Counted from the first letter of the stretch, positions 45,101 to 56,306 are shown. The stretch is DNA of 64,000 nucleotides from Symsagittifera roscoffensis (GCF_963678635.1 NC_087066.1:49161581-49225580); one strand, 5' to 3'. A program made the numbers and translations. Notes: a model not told the origin generated them from the sequence alone.

Positions 45101-48100
45101 CATTGGTGAGGAACTTGAACAGACTTCCTATTCGCTCACAGGGGTGTCTAATAATGGTGAACACTTTGGTAGAAGTCTTCTGTGGGTCGAACTGTTCCAG
45201 GTATTGTTCTATGAGTTGGAAACCGAAGAAGCCTTTCACCACCCGCACCCACCCTTCCTTCCAATCGCACACCACTGACTGCAAACAAAAGACGTGAATC
45301 AATTTGACAAATCGCAATCAAACATTTCTAAAACAAAACGCCAGATAAAATTTCGTCCTCTATTTTCACCGGACAATTTTTTTGCCAAACGAATTGAGAG
45401 AACAAAGCTCGTCAAACAGACACCGTTAGCAGACAAACTTAAGAGGGAAGCTTTTCAGATAAGTGTTTGAATCGCCCGAGATTAACCGACTCCTGATTAA
45501 GTTTTCCGTTTTTGTCATTGTGGGGTTGCCTCTCAAAAGTGCACCCAAAGACAAAGTTGTTCTTCACCTTCGCTGGTTGCATTGCAACAAAAAACCATGT
45601 GACACCCCGTAGTGGACTTTGAAAGGGATCAATCGCTCTTATCGCCGCACATTTAGAACATGACTTGCCCTTTTGTCTTCTAACTTACCTTCATTTGGCC
45701 GTCGAATAATTGCTGTACTTTTTCCAGGAACGTCTTAAGGTTTTAAAGTTAATTGAAAACTTAGGCTTTAGAAGGCGGAAGGATCTTTTGCTTCATAATG
45801 GTAGTTTTCCTAATTAAGACATTGTATTTTCAAAATCAATAGGCACTGAGTACTTACTTTTACAGAGCAATTTTTGTGAGATGATTTCCCAAGTTGGAGC
45901 TGCAGATAAAGACTAGGATTGAAGGGCGCATACACTTTTGACTCCCATGTGCTGCACAGTCGGACCAATTTAAATTCTGTCAAATCATTATAGATCTCAA
46001 GAATTCACCGCTCTCGCCACTCAAAGAGCGCATATTTTTGATCAGCAACTTCCGCAAGTTTACCGAAAGGGGACTTTTTTTCTTTTGTCCAAAGTGGGTC
46101 TATGTTTTGCTGTTTCAGAAGAGATAAGCATTTTTTCCACAGGAGCGAAAATGTTTTACAAATTTTTTGAAAAAAAGTCTTTCGGAATAAATAACTATGT
46201 GTAAATATAGCGTTAATAAGTTAATAAGAGCACTTTAAAAATTTTTAAAAAAATTGAGTTTGGAGAGAAAACAAAACGCGCATCATTCAATTTCCGAACA
46301 TGGAAGCGCCTAAATAGCATGCTCGATATATAGTTTGCGTCTTGCCTATATCATTCAACGAACCTGATTGTAAGAAGAGTTCTGTGCGCTTATGACGATA
46401 GTAAAAGCATTGTCCAATTTTTTGGGTTTCACACTTGCGTTTGCTTATCCGTATTCCATTCTCTTGTGGATTCGTTTGAATAGATTTTTGTTGGCCGATT
46501 TTCCTCTTTATAATTGTTCCAAAGGTGATTTCAGTTTGTTTCTGTTTTTTTTTTTGTATAAGATTCGGTTGAATAATATGGTTTTGGAAAATTATGGTTT
46601 TGACCATGGATTGTTTTCAAGAAACACGTAGAAGTTGCCTTTGTCGCAAAAGATGCTGCATTTAGATTTCTGCTGTTAGCTTCAATTGAGTTTTCCCGCT
46701 GAAACTAAGCGTGATTGACAAAAAAGGCATAATTCTAAGTATAATATGTGAATTTAATGTCTGTGTATGCAGTGTTTTTGCTCTGTTGTTGTGTATTTTT
46801 TGCTAGTTACAAACTCCACTGCGGTAGGACTTTTCGGAGGAATCGATTGGATTTTGAGGATTCAGAGGAATCAAAAGGTTTTGCCTGAAATGGATATTAA
46901 TTTATATAAAAGATCGTAAACAAAAGGTCAAAGAAGCCTGTCAGCCAGAGAATTTTTTTTTAAATGTATGGGGTTTCACAGGGATCGATTTTGGGTCCGA
47001 TTTTTTCACAATGTTTATAACGCCCATAGGACACTTCTTTAAATCTTTAAACTTGGAGTATCAGGCATTCGCCGATGACACATTAATGTTTATAAACTTT
47101 GATACACTGTCGTGCTTCGGAAACATTACAGAAAGAATTCAAAATTACAGCAAGAATTCAGCGCATTGAAGCTCAAAATCAACCCTGATAAGTCAGAAAA
47201 TTCTAGCGAAATCGAAAAAAATACCCTAGATCATAGATCTATAGCGCTCAATGGAACAGAAGTGAAGTATGTTCATGAACTCAAAACCCTAGGTATCAAA
47301 ATTGAATCAAGTCTACCATTTTCATCAAAAATCAATTCAATATGTAATCACTGTTACTTCAAACTAAGACAAGTATGCAGAGTTAAGTTTTACTTAAGCT
47401 TCGAAAACCGAATATTCCTGTTCAAAACTTTGCGTTTGCTTATCCGCCTTGACCGCCTTGACCGCCTTGACCGCCTTGACCGCCGTAGACCGCCTTGACT
47501 TCGGTAATGTCATTTTGAATGGCATCACTGAAATCATTGTAGTCAAATTCCAGCGTGTTCAAATGCAGCAAGTGGATTCATCTTCGAATTATCCAAATTT
47601 GGATCCTGTCGAGAATATTTGTACAGTTTGCACTGGCTGCCCGTTGTAGAAAGGCTTACCATTAATGCGTTATAAAGTTTTTTACGGTTTACCAGTTCCA
47701 GGCTATTTGAAGAATATTACAGTCTTAAGCCATCAGGAGACACTAGAAAAATTGAAAAACTGCAAATTTAATTCAAAAAATGCAAAATAGCTTTTGGAAA
47801 CAGAGCACTTTCAGCAAAAGAGCCGCTTCAGTGGAACAACCTACCAACTGAGTTAAAGGAGATCCGAGATAAAACGTTCTTCAGACAGAGGCTCAAAACT
47901 TGTCTTATTGGATCAGTTTATCACCTAGACTAATTTTCAGGTCTGAAAAGAATGCCAAACAGAAAAGCCGGAAGAATTGAAGCGATAAATTCTATGGTCC
48001 GCAAACTAAACTGTATCGTTCTAATGAAGCATAGGCCATACCCCAAAATTATCGAGATCTCAGTACCCAAGAGATGTCCGAATTGCGTTCTTGGTTTCTC

Positions 48101-50160
48101 TCGTATTTATGCTGTTTAGTCGCGCAATACTCGCACTATCTCATGCTCGGGTGGCACTATTGCCACCATGTGCACTGGAAAGGTCATGCATGAACTGAAG
48201 CTCAGGATCATTCAAAATGTAGTAATTATGGGAGGCTTATATAGATTATGTAACAATCTGTTCAATAAGACGTCAAAACCGTTGAAGAGCACTGTAGTGG
48301 TTTCTGATGAATTGCATTATTTAATCATAGTCCTAGAGTTCAATGGTTTTTGAAATTATGGAACTTATTATTTGAAAAGGAAAATACGCAACCGTGAGTA
48401 AAGTCAATGACTGCTACAAAGATATCGCCAGAGGGCTAAGAGTGCCATATTTCAGCCGTCAGAGGAAAACATCTGAATCTACCCTAATCTGTCCCGAACA
48501 AGGGAGCTAGCGGCTGATTCTGAAATTTTTTTCCAGAAAAGCGAGCGAAATTTACGAGTTTTTAGAATGTAAACAGGTCCAGACCGAAGACTTATCATCA
48601 AGAATAACACGTCACGTTCTCCAGAGCAGAAGTGCATCCGCTAAACCCAGCTTAGCGTCGAAGATTGAATTAAGAGAACCAGATAATGGGTTGAAGATCT
48701 CAACTTACAGCTGGGTCCAGATTAGGGCCGAAGAATTTCCTTATATGGAACCACACCTGAGCGCAAAAGAGGTGGGTAAATTAAAACTCTGATGATGATG
48801 ATGGATTGTTTTGATTCGGCCTTTATAGATTTCTTAATATCGGGCAATTCAAGATGCCTTTTTCTTTTCTTCGCTTTGAAAATCTGAAATATAGCTATGT
48901 GCAGCAGCGGATTTAGGAGGGGGGAGGGGGGCCGACGCTTCATTTCAGGAATTCGACCCCCTGCCGACCCAAAAGGTCTTCCTTTGTACTGTTTGAGATA
49001 TCCACTTTTGGACGACTGACTTTCAAATTTTTCTGATGGGCAATATCCAAAAAGTGCCCAAAAACTCCTTTTTTGGCCTGTTTTTTGAAAAAACTGCCAT
49101 CGGCGCAGAAACTTTGGTCAATATAAGGTCTCTAGAGTGATTTGGGAGAGCTCAGAAAATCAATTTTGTCGACCAAAAAAAATAAAAAGGTTGAGAAAAT
49201 TTTTTTGAGAATCAGCCCCCCACCTATCGAGAAATTCCTAGATCCGCGTCTAGCTGCGTTTTAACGCCGACAGTTTTTGATGTTCAGGCGCGAATCAATA
49301 TTTTGGATTTTCTCGAGGGAGGGAGGCGGATGTGCACAAGTTTGCGAAACTTTTGTCGAACTTTTTTTTCCAGGTTGCTGGCCAATTTGATTTTTGAGCT
49401 TTCTCAAAACACTATGAAGGCCTTGCTCTGGTGAATACTTCTGCGCCGCAATTTTAATTTCTGAAAATTTTTTGAAAAAGCTGGCTAAAATTAAAAGGTT
49501 AGACACCTTTTAGAAGACGCCTCTTAGAAAATTTTACGGCGAGTTAGCCAAAAGTGAATGTCATAAAATAGAACCAAAAGGAGGACCCGTTGGGTTGTCA
49601 GAGGGTCGAATTCCTACAGAGAGGGAAGCCCCCGCCACCAGAGTAGGCGGAGAATTGGGAGAGGGAAGCCCGTTCACTTGAGCAAAAGAAAGTCCCCCCC
49701 CCCCACCCCCAACCCCCACCCACTAAGTTCACTAGTGCTGATTTTAGTTGGCAGTGGTGTGGTGACTCAGACCATTGCGAGGTTGCTGTAAACTATTGGG
49801 GCTATTTGCTTGTCGGTTAAATTGGTCCCTGTAGTCGATCAGCCGATCATTTTCATCTCCGATCAAGGTAGTCTGAGTGGAATCCGCCGTTGTCCTGGGA
49901 ATATGCAGCCACAGGATTTTGTCGCCCTCTTGCGGCAACTGCACTTTCGTACTTTCCAGATATTCCAGAAGCGAAGATTTCCGGATGGCAAACTGGACGT
50001 CTTCCACTCTTTCAGCTACTGTCCTTCTCCGGAATACGTGGAGGAGGTAGCAAGCAGGTAGCAGATGGACTAGAATAACTGAAAGCAATAACACATTTTT
50101 TTTTAACTTCAGCTTCCGCAGTAAAATTGAACAAATTTTGGTCGCGGGAAACTGAACCAT
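41846..50160 (-). CDS. Sulfotransferase-like gene, at least five exons (span includes introns)
   Basis: A spliced minus-strand gene. Exon 1 (from an ATG at 50160) encodes a type II signal anchor and the first nucleotide-binding motif. Further exons at 45278-45038, 44260-44172, 43943-about 43591 and 42113-41846 give the rest. Golgi sulfotransferases move sulfate from PAPS to sugars. The layout of short cytosolic tail, membrane anchor, 5'-phosphosulfate motif (ILWLHIPRT) and 3'-phosphate motif (FTIIRHPCERIGSLFKFL) fits this superfamily, closest in feel to the carbohydrate/galactose 3-O-sulfotransferases. Which subfamily, and whether all exons are found, is unsure. The big first intron holds a LINE and MITEs. 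No exon is visibly interrupted by a stop, so the gene may be functional. Confidence 0.7.
42181..42867 (+). mobile_element. MITE-like element with GGCGAAAA motifs and flanking duplication
   Basis: The ends are imperfect inverted repeats: GGGGCGGCTATTTTTGGCG followed by AAAACTATAT on the left, and the complement of GGGGGCTGTATATATTAG followed by AAGAAAACTATAT on the right. The direct repeat TTTCGAGAG flanks it (42172-42180 and 42868-42876). The true target duplication may be 6-9 bp because terminal bases are ambiguous. It contains a nested hAT-like MITE at 42538-42832, so it is the older insertion. Confidence 0.75.
42538..42832 (-). mobile_element. hAT-like MITE, copy 2 (nested)
   Basis: Ends CAGGGGGTATTTTC and CCTAAATCTGCCCCTG, with an exact 8-bp duplication CTTTATAT at 42530-42537 and 42833-42840. 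It is related to copy 1 in inverted orientation (shares GGACCCTTTGGGTCGGCAGG) but shorter. Inserted inside the 42181-42867 element. Confidence 0.9.
43470..43535 (-). repeat. Fragment of the hAT-like MITE family
   Basis: GTGACCCTTTCTGTAACGAG followed by GGCGTCAAATTCCTGAAAAG resembles the end of copies 2 and 4. No boundaries or target duplication are visible. Confidence 0.5.
43591..43943 (-). CDS. Sulfotransferase exon 4
   Basis: Acceptor TTTTTACAG ends at 43944. The frame is open to beyond 43591: VQFHTAHNVISPEPFF, ALKKAKDNVVNKVDFVAFYE, NMREDFNTISQRFF. The phrase DFVAFYENMREDF is the helix near the C-terminal third of many membrane sulfotransferases. The donor is uncertain (a weak GTTCAG at 43590). 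Confidence 0.6.
44172..44260 (-). CDS. Sulfotransferase exon 3 (short)
   Basis: An 89-bp exon: acceptor GTTTCAACAG ends at 44261, then codons read ITLTKFLSAKDHRLRML and TRNYMTWQLAS. The motif with NYMTWQLAS matches the usual Asn-Tyr-Met segment that follows the 3'-phosphate motif in this superfamily. The donor would be GTTAAC at 44171, which is weak. Found by reading, since it is far shorter than a typical ORF cut-off. Confidence 0.55.
45038..45278 (-). CDS. Sulfotransferase exon 2
   Basis: Acceptor GTTTGCAG before 45278 and donor GTGAGT at 45037. The frame is open throughout: DWKEGWVRVVKGFFGF, KTSTKVFTIIRHPCERIGSL. RHPCERIGS is the 3'-phosphate-binding motif of PAPS-dependent sulfotransferases, with the Arg and Ser that contact the nucleotide. 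Confidence 0.7.
46940..47935 (+). pseudogene. LINE reverse transcriptase remnant (CR1/Jockey-like)
   Basis: Plus-strand pieces in order: GSILGPIFFTMFITPIG and YQAFADDTLMFINF (the F/YADD catalytic box) near 46980-47090; ALKLKINPDKSENS; ELKTLGIKIESSLPFSSKI (47280); LRQVCRVKFYLSFENRIF; LQRVQMQQ-like and PVPGYLKNI regions; then FGNRALSAKEPLQWNNLPTE (47795-47850), a motif close to the end of non-LTR element ORF2. Endonuclease and 5' parts are missing. It lies antisense in the first intron of the sulfotransferase gene. Confidence 0.75.
47446..47497 (+). repeat. 9-bp minisatellite (CGCCTTGAC)n inside the LINE
   Basis: About five or six copies of CGCCTTGAC, one altered (CGCCGTAGAC), interrupt the LINE reading frame after KTLRLLIR. 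Since the unit is divisible by three, it keeps an Arg-Leu-Asp repeat open. Confidence 0.9.
47936..48893. other. Intron sequence, no feature recognised
   Basis: Part of the large sulfotransferase intron downstream of the LINE. No motif or credible frame is found. Confidence 0.4.
48902..49250 (+). mobile_element. hAT-like MITE, copy 3
   Basis: It starts CAGCAGCGGATTTAGG and ends near CCTAGATCCGCG. The interior is shared with copy 1 (CCCCTGCCGACCCAAA, GGACGACTGACTTTCAAATT). The target duplication is unclear (GCTATGTG against GCTGCGTT). Confidence 0.7.
49300..49648 (-). mobile_element. hAT-like MITE, copy 4 (partial)
   Basis: Inverted relative to copy 3 and only 50 bp away: TTTTCTCGAGGGAGG at one end, and GTCAGAGGGTCGAATTCCTA near the other, which resembles the end of copy 2. 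The terminal CCCCTG is not preserved. Confidence 0.6.
49744..50160 (-). CDS. Sulfotransferase first exon (signal anchor and PAPS 5' motif)
   Basis: ATG at 50160 (MVQFPATKICSILLRK). A hydrophobic anchor follows after LKLKK (NVLLLSVILVHLLPACYLL, residues 23-41), giving a type II membrane topology. At about residue 80, GDKILWLHIPRTTADST has the form of a 5'-phosphosulfate loop, though a usual Lys is Arg here. The exon end is not certain: the frame stays open to 49744, and a donor could be GTCTGAGT near 49766. Confidence 0.65.
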   Translation of the reverse strand: MVQFPATKICSILLRKLKLKKNVLLLSVILVHLLPACYLLHVFRRRTVAERVEDVQFAIRKSSLLEYLESTKVQLPQEGDKILWLHIPRTTADSTQTTLIGDENDRLIDYRDQFNRQANSPNSLQQPRNGLSHHTTAN

Positions 50161-52041
50161 TTTTTTGTAATCTGAATGCAAGCTCTATTTTCAACTGATC
50201 AACTTTTTAATGATAAACTGCAGAAAAAACGAGCTTGTTATTAACGTCGTTTTACATACTAAGTTATTATTTACCAATACGTGTTTTGTCTTAAACTGCT
50301 ATAGTGTGTGTCAACTAAACTCTCGCTGCAGAACACAGCTATGCATAAACTTTGAGCAAAAAGTAAAGTCTATCCGAACTACAAAAACTCTTTGAGGGGC
50401 GGTTTTTTTATTTAGTCAATTTTTAGTAGTTATCACCAGAAAGAATTTTTTTTTAGCTGGAACTCAAATAAAAAAAAGATAATTCTTCTGTGATTTTTTT
50501 GAAAAAAAAAAACATTATAATCGTTTGAATTTGGGACTACTTCGATAACTATAAATAAAATTGGGATAAATAACTTATTTTGTTAAACTGAAACGTCAGC
50601 AGCAAAATAAAACCTTCCAAATTGAAGTGATGCAAACAATTTGCTCTTATTAATACGTTACCATGCGACTTGGTACTTCACAAGACCTGAACGTTCTAAC
50701 TGCCATCTATCGTTGATTGTCAACTTTTTGTTTTAAAAACTCTTGTAAAATGTTTTAAGGAAAAGATAAAACCCTTCAAAAATTTCTGAAGTTTTGTATT
50801 TGTTATCCCCCAGGAGCTACTTGGGGGGAAATAATAAAAACAAAGTTTTTAAAATATATTTAAGAATTCTTCATTTCTTTGGAACAAAATACTAAATTTT
50901 TGTAAAGTTGGCGATCAACGATTGATGGCAGTTGGAATGTTCAAGTCTTTGCCCTGCCAAACGAACAATCCTGTTTGAAAAAAGTAGTTGTCAAAAAATG
51001 ACGACTTGTTGTAAATGGATGGTTGAGTGAACAAGATACTGCAGCATTTTCAACCTAAAAGAAGCCATTTGATAATAATTTGGTGAAAAAATGACCTGTC
51101 AACTGAACAAAAAACGTTTCCTAATCAATTTTAAAGCCAATTTATTGTTCCGACTTTCGAAGAAAGTGAGGAATATACATGCCTGCTGTGGTTTTCTTGG
51201 GTCAGACCAAGTTTAAAAAGATGAAAGCATATGGATTTCAATCCGGATATGTGAGGAGTTCCAGTCGATTATGCTTGCACTAGACTAATATCGGTTAGCA
51301 AGGTTGTTCACATAACTTTAATAGTTTCAATACGCTAAATTTTTATGCGTGGCAAATCATCCGAACTCATAATTGTTCCAAATTGGAATGAGGTCATCTT
51401 ATATTTATCAAAAAAGTTACATTCAACTATTAGCAATTGCATTTGACTTAAATGATTTAAATTGATATTAATTGTAAGTCACAAGCCGACAATTAAGTTT
51501 TTTATTAAAAAAAAGGGTTGATGTGAAACTACAAAACTTACAACCAAAGTGTTTTGAAAAGCAAATTTTAAGTTGTTCAGTTGAACTGAAACTTAACTCT
51601 AAAAAACGTTATGAACAACAAAAGAAAGATAAACTAAAGAACAATTATTTGAGTAAAACGACAGCGAGTATATAACAAATAAGCTTTTTTTCAAAATAAT
51701 TTTCCATATCTATATGAACTGAAAAATCCCTCCGTCATTTGCCAGTTGTATCTTCATCAGCTAGGACCTTCCTTACTTGCCAAAATATCTATTTCAATTT
51801 GCAGCCAAGCATGCCTTTTGATAAAATTATCTACTTTCTACATTAATTCAGTCAGTTGTGTTTTTTAAGAACGCAAACTTTTGCACTGAACTTGAGAATT
51901 CTGCCAACTGTCGATAGTTAAAACTTGCAAAAAAAGGTTTGTCTCGGCTCTCTCGGTCAATTTCAGAGTGAAAACTAATATCACAAACGCACAGATCAAA
52001 AGCGAACTCCGAATCAAATTTTCATCGCAGCAGCTAGCTTC
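50161..52041. other. AT-rich DNA without recognised gene
   Basis: Upstream of the sulfotransferase first exon. GGCAGTTAGAACGTT-like segments near 50690 and 50925 (the phrase ATCGTTGATTGTCAACTTTT and its complement) form a 250-bp spaced inverted repeat. No gene is seen. Confidence 0.45.
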
Positions 52042-52045
52042 AGGC

Positions 52046-52262
52046 TGTGGAAAACGCTAATTCGCTACTTGAATTAAGATGTAAAGAAAGAAACAACTGT
52101 TTATAATATAGACAATTTTTTTAGGTGAAATCCGAAGGTGTCAAACAATCCGAAGGCCAACCACCTGCCAAAGATGTCTATCAATAAAATGAAATGAAAA
52201 GATTGACAAAAGGACCTATCAAGAACTAAATGGACTTAGATAACTGATTTAGCACTATGACA
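52046..52262 (-). repeat. Gypsy 3, 3' LTR (217 bp)
   Basis: Same ends as the other LTR (TGTGG...TGACA on the plus strand). It holds only one copy of the 18-bp unit TCCGAAGGTGTCAAACAA, where the 5' LTR has three. Confidence 0.92.
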
Positions 52263-52273
52263 TACCCTCTTGT
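52263..52273 (-). promoter_or_regulatory. Possible polypurine tract
   Basis: Directly inside the 3' LTR the minus strand reads ACAAGAGGGTA, the expected purine-rich primer for plus-strand synthesis. Short and imperfect. Confidence 0.5.
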
Positions 52274-52934
52274 AAAAAGTAAATAAACTGCACTGGCATT
52301 GATTTGCTAAATTTAAGTTACAAGATGAAAAATTTTTAAACACAAAGGTTAGTCCGGTCCCGCCGATCCTAGCGCTAAGGTAGGGGCACTGACTGTTTAA
52401 CATACTATGTTTTCCGATAACTATAGCTGCGTTTTCAGTTCATCTTCTAAAAATTTTATACGTCAATCCGCTCCGTTTACTCATTTACTTTGTCCTGAAT
52501 TCAGCCTCGATGTATATGGTCAATCATGACCCTGCCCATTTTCGTCACCGCAGTTCTCTTCCTGTTGTTTTTTCTTGACCCCGTATCACTTTCCGAATCT
52601 TGGCTCGAATATGAGACTAGCCGTTGTTCGCTCGCTTTTTCTTTTCGCACGCCGTCGGTACTATTTCCGGATCTGCATCCGGTACGTCGTCTTCTTCGCC
52701 GACTATTGCTCCCGTCCCCGTCGTTTTTCTAGGTTTTCTGCTCTCCTTCCTCGTCGCCGACGTACTTGCCTCCTCTTCCTGTTCCACTGCCGTTTGCTCT
52801 GTAGTCGCTCGCTTCGTCCTCAGCTTGATTCTGCCTGTATGTCACGTAACGATGCCAATGGCAGTTTACCGCCGATTCCCCTTGTAGCCAACGGTTGGCT
52901 ATAGCTGTCAGACTCTGACTCCTGTGGTGCTTGC

Positions 52935-53971
52935 TCACCTACGTTCTTGCTCCGCTTCGTTTCCCTCCGATGCACAATTTTGCCCGCTTTTTCGATTCCG
53001 CAATCGCCATTTTCTTGCGTATTTCCGCCGGCGTTGGTGGCTTTGGGAGCCTTGAAGTTCGTTTTTTCGGATTAGTGCAGTGGCCTTCCGTATTGCGACC
53101 CCGGATTTCCTAACCAACGTACCATGGTTCATTTGAAGTGTATGCGTACTTCCCGCAAAAATTTTGGTATTCAACTTTCTGTACCTGCTTAAATGCCGGT
53201 CTCCAGTGCGCTGGAATACTATGCGGGATGGTCCCGCTTCGTCGCACGGTCCTTCAAAAGATGTAGCCGTCTGCTAATCTGCCTGAGTTAGTGCCTGCGG
53301 TGTTGTTAAGATCAGTGCATGATTTTGTCTTGCGTCCCCCTATACTCGTTGTCTGATCTCATGCCCCAGTTAGTGTCCGCCGGCTTGGGCATTTGCTGGG
53401 CTTTGGCATCTTGTTTGTCAAAACACGCAGATTTAGATTTTAGAACATCCAACCAATTCAAGTTTCTGAGAGAGGGCTTTTTAGTTAGGTTTCGAAGTAC
53501 GGTGTTCGCTTCCCTGCCGTGATGTGCCTCGAATGGCGTTATTTTCAGTGTCGCCTTTGTTGAAAATCTCAATGCGCGTAGTGTTCTCTCCACCATTTTC
53601 TCCAATGGTTCCGGTTGTTTCTCCCGAGCGCATGTTAAAATGGAGTTTTTCAAACTCCCGATTGCTCTTTCTACGAAACCGGTGACCCGGAGATCGTTTA
53701 GAGGCGACTGCACAATTTCAACGCCTTCAGCATTACAAAAAGCTTTGACATTTTTCGACGTGAAATTCTTCCCTTGCTCGACATGGATCCTTCTTGGCAT
53801 CCCATGATTATTTTTACATTGTTTGAGAAATTTTAGTATTTTGTTCGAACGATTTGTGTTGCATACCATTGCAGATGGCCATCTTGAAAATCTATCAACC
53901 GCTACTATCAAATTTTTTTTGATTCCAGCAGGTAATTTATGGGCCCCCAAAATCCAGCTGAACGGCCTCAT
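52935..53971 (-). pseudogene. Gypsy 3 integrase core and C-terminal region
   Basis: ORF 53971-53312 reads IVAVDRFSRWPSAMV, MPRRIHVEQGKNFTSKNV and VTGFVERAIGSLKNSIL. The second catalytic Asp is replaced (VEQGKNF, Glu), while the third acidic residue in FVERAIG is kept. The C-terminal tail resumes at 53174-52935 with LQMNHGTLVRKSGVAIRKAT, followed by Arg/Lys-rich sequence. A stop lies between. The first Asp (VQLDFGG) is in the preceding frame. Confidence 0.85.
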
Positions 53972-54272
53972 TCGGCTCTTTAGGTTCAGGTATTTTAGCT
54001 AGGTTTCCTTCAGAACACATAGGTTTTAAATTCTTACCCGCGAGAATGCACTCCTGGCAAATTTCCGCCATGTTAGCGACGTTTCTATGGATGTGAGGAT
54101 ACCAAATATCCGTCGCCGCCGCAAACATATTACTTTTTCCATGGTGGTAGTAGAGTAATTGATCAATTATGGCTTTATGTAACGAATTTGGAATAACTAA
54201 TTTATCGTCCATCCATAGGCAATTTTCTTTAATGTGAAAGTTATTTACAAACTGAGCGTAATATCGGTTCAA
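53937..54272 (-). pseudogene. Gypsy 3 integrase zinc-finger region
   Basis: ORF 54272-53937 holds the HHCC domain: a His pair in LYYHHGKSNMFAA / WYPHIHRNVANMA and the Cys pair EICQECILAGKNLKP, ending in AVQLDFGGP with the first catalytic Asp. A C-tract near 53942 marks the frameshift into the core frame. Confidence 0.8.
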
Positions 54273-55030
54273 AGCATAGATTTTTGATACAGTTTTCGGG
54301 TCCTTTGATTTAATTAGTTGATAAATAGCTTGAAGTTGAGGGTCTGTGGAATATTGCGATTCAATGAAACGAAGGTCAAATAACTCATGTATGCAGTAGA
54401 TTTGGAAACAACTTTACAATTTTGAGGAATTACAGACATAATAGTAGTAGCTGGGTTAACCGTTGGAAATATTTCACGCGGAAATTTCGATGGAATTGAT
54501 AGGATAGTGTTCGATTTAGTATTGTTTGTCTCTGTTGTGCTGGCATTCAGATTTCCTTCTCCTCTGTTAATTCTTCCACTTCATCCTCACTGCTTGTTAT
54601 ACTTGGGTGTCGTTCTAGGAGTTTTTGAACTTTCCGCATTGATTTGTCCATAATTGAATGATTAGATTTGTTCTATAAATAGAATTTGACTGTGTGTTCT
54701 TGTAAGTAGTAATAGCTCCAAGTAATCTATTTTTAGACTCGAGTGACCGTCGGCATGGCTTGTCACATGACCGGTGGCGTATGCAAATCTCTGCATTCTT
54801 ACTGGCTGTCTTGTTGTAGCATGATTTTTTGCCCTCTACCGTCGGCTTTCTTTTTCAAAATTTGCATATTTTATTGCCATTGGCTAATTTCCGGTTTGGG
54901 GTTTTAATATGATTGCATTTACACTTGTCGGGCTTTTTGCAAAATTGATTTTGCATCCGCGGGCGCTTTATACTGTCGTATGCTGATACGGATTTTGCTT
55001 CGCTGTTCGGGTGTCTTGATAGATAATCCG

Positions 55031-55944
55031 CTAGCCCAATTTTGCCCCTGGCATATGTTCTACTTCGAAGTCGAACGGAATTAGTCTATCAGGCCATCTT
55101 ATTAACCGACTGAATATCGTCTTATTCTTCTTGTTATTTCCGTTTAAGAGCAATACTAGCGCTTCATGATCCATTACTGCTTGTAATTTTCGCCTCAACA
55201 CGTAGTTCCGAAAATATTCCGCTCCCCACACAACCGCGAGCATTTCTAAATCTTCAGTTGAATATTTGCTTTTCGGCATTTTTCAAATACCGCGATGCGA
55301 ACGAAATTGGTCTCCAGCCTTTGGTACTTAGTTGCTCAAGTACTGCCCTCAAACCGTTGTGGCTCGCGTAGCACGCTACCCGAATACTCTTATGTACATC
55401 AAAATGTCTAAGTTCTACGATGTTCGCTACCTGCCGTTTTAAATCTTCTTGACATTCCGCTGTCCACGTATATTCATTTTTTCTGCTTAATAATGGTCTC
55501 AGTGGTGCTGATGATTTGGCCAATGCTGGTAAGTATTTGTGTAGACTATGTATAGGCCCCATAAATGATTTTGGTTGAGTTAGCGTGCGGAGCGGTTTTA
55601 GTACTTCGATTGGCTCGGTTTTTTGAACAAGCGGCGTTACTCCTGTCGACGTTATCTTATGTCCGTCCTAACATTTCACATTCTTTTCGGGCAAAATTAC
55701 ACTTTGTTAACTTTAATGATATGATTTTCTTGTCTAGCTTCCTTAGAATTTTCTCCACCGTTGAAATATGTTCGATTTCCAATCTTTTTGTGGCGACGAA
55801 GATATTGTCGATAAAAGCATGTGCCTGAGGATATTCCGAAAGGATGGAAACCATTTTACGTTGGAATTCCGCCGGCATTGTAGTTAAGCCATAAAATCCG
55901 GTTTTGAATCTATACCTTCCGGTCGATCTTCCGCCAACGAGCAA
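55031..55944 (-). pseudogene. Gypsy 3 reverse transcriptase palm end, connection and RNase H
   Basis: ORF 55944-55657 carries FYGLTTMPAEFQRKM and the catalytic box AFIDNIFVATKR: the second Asp of the usual DD pair is Asn. ORF 55562-55254 has IHSLHKYLPALAK and then VACYASHNGLRAVLEQ, with Tyr in place of the first RNase H Asp. ORF 55279-55031 continues with KYSTEDLEMLAVVWG and EVEHMPGAKLG. Both enzyme centres are therefore lost by substitution. Confidence 0.85.
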
Positions 55945-56306
55945 AAAATTACAATGTACACATGTTGACTTAACGGTAATAGTCCATATGCGTAGGTTAG
56001 ATCCGTGGTGGAAAAATAAATATCGCCCGATTTCTTTTCACTTATTGTTTGGCCGACGGCGTCCATCAATTCCTATTTGGTATTTGGAACTTGGTACTTA
56101 TTCTTATGTACTTGCTTGTTCAATTCACGTGCCTCCATTGCGAGTTCTACAGAACCGCCCTTCTTAACTGTGATTTTAAGCGGTGATACAAAAAACTTGT
56201 CCGAACAGTCTTCCAGTCTTTCTATGTGCCCTTGATCAATCTCCCCGTCGACCTTCTCTTGCAATGTTATTGGCACCCTTCGTCCCTTTTGTTGAATCCG
56301 AATCAA
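55884..56306 (-). pseudogene. Gypsy 3 reverse transcriptase N-terminal half
   Basis: ORF 56306-56073 (KVDGEIDQGHIERLEDCS, FFVSPLKITVKKGGSVEL) is the finger region. ORF 56069-55884 gives YFSTTDLTYAYGLLPL, with the palm Asp of motif A present. One stop divides them. Confidence 0.8.

Noticed and set aside
46287-46607. Minus-strand 106-codon ORF in the sulfotransferase intron
   Set aside because: Lys/Gln-rich reading of AT-rich DNA, with no splice sites in frame with the neighbouring exons and no motif.
52526-53113. Plus-strand ORFs rich in Ser/Arg/Pro
   Set aside because: They are antisense to the gypsy 3 integrase tail, which explains their composition.
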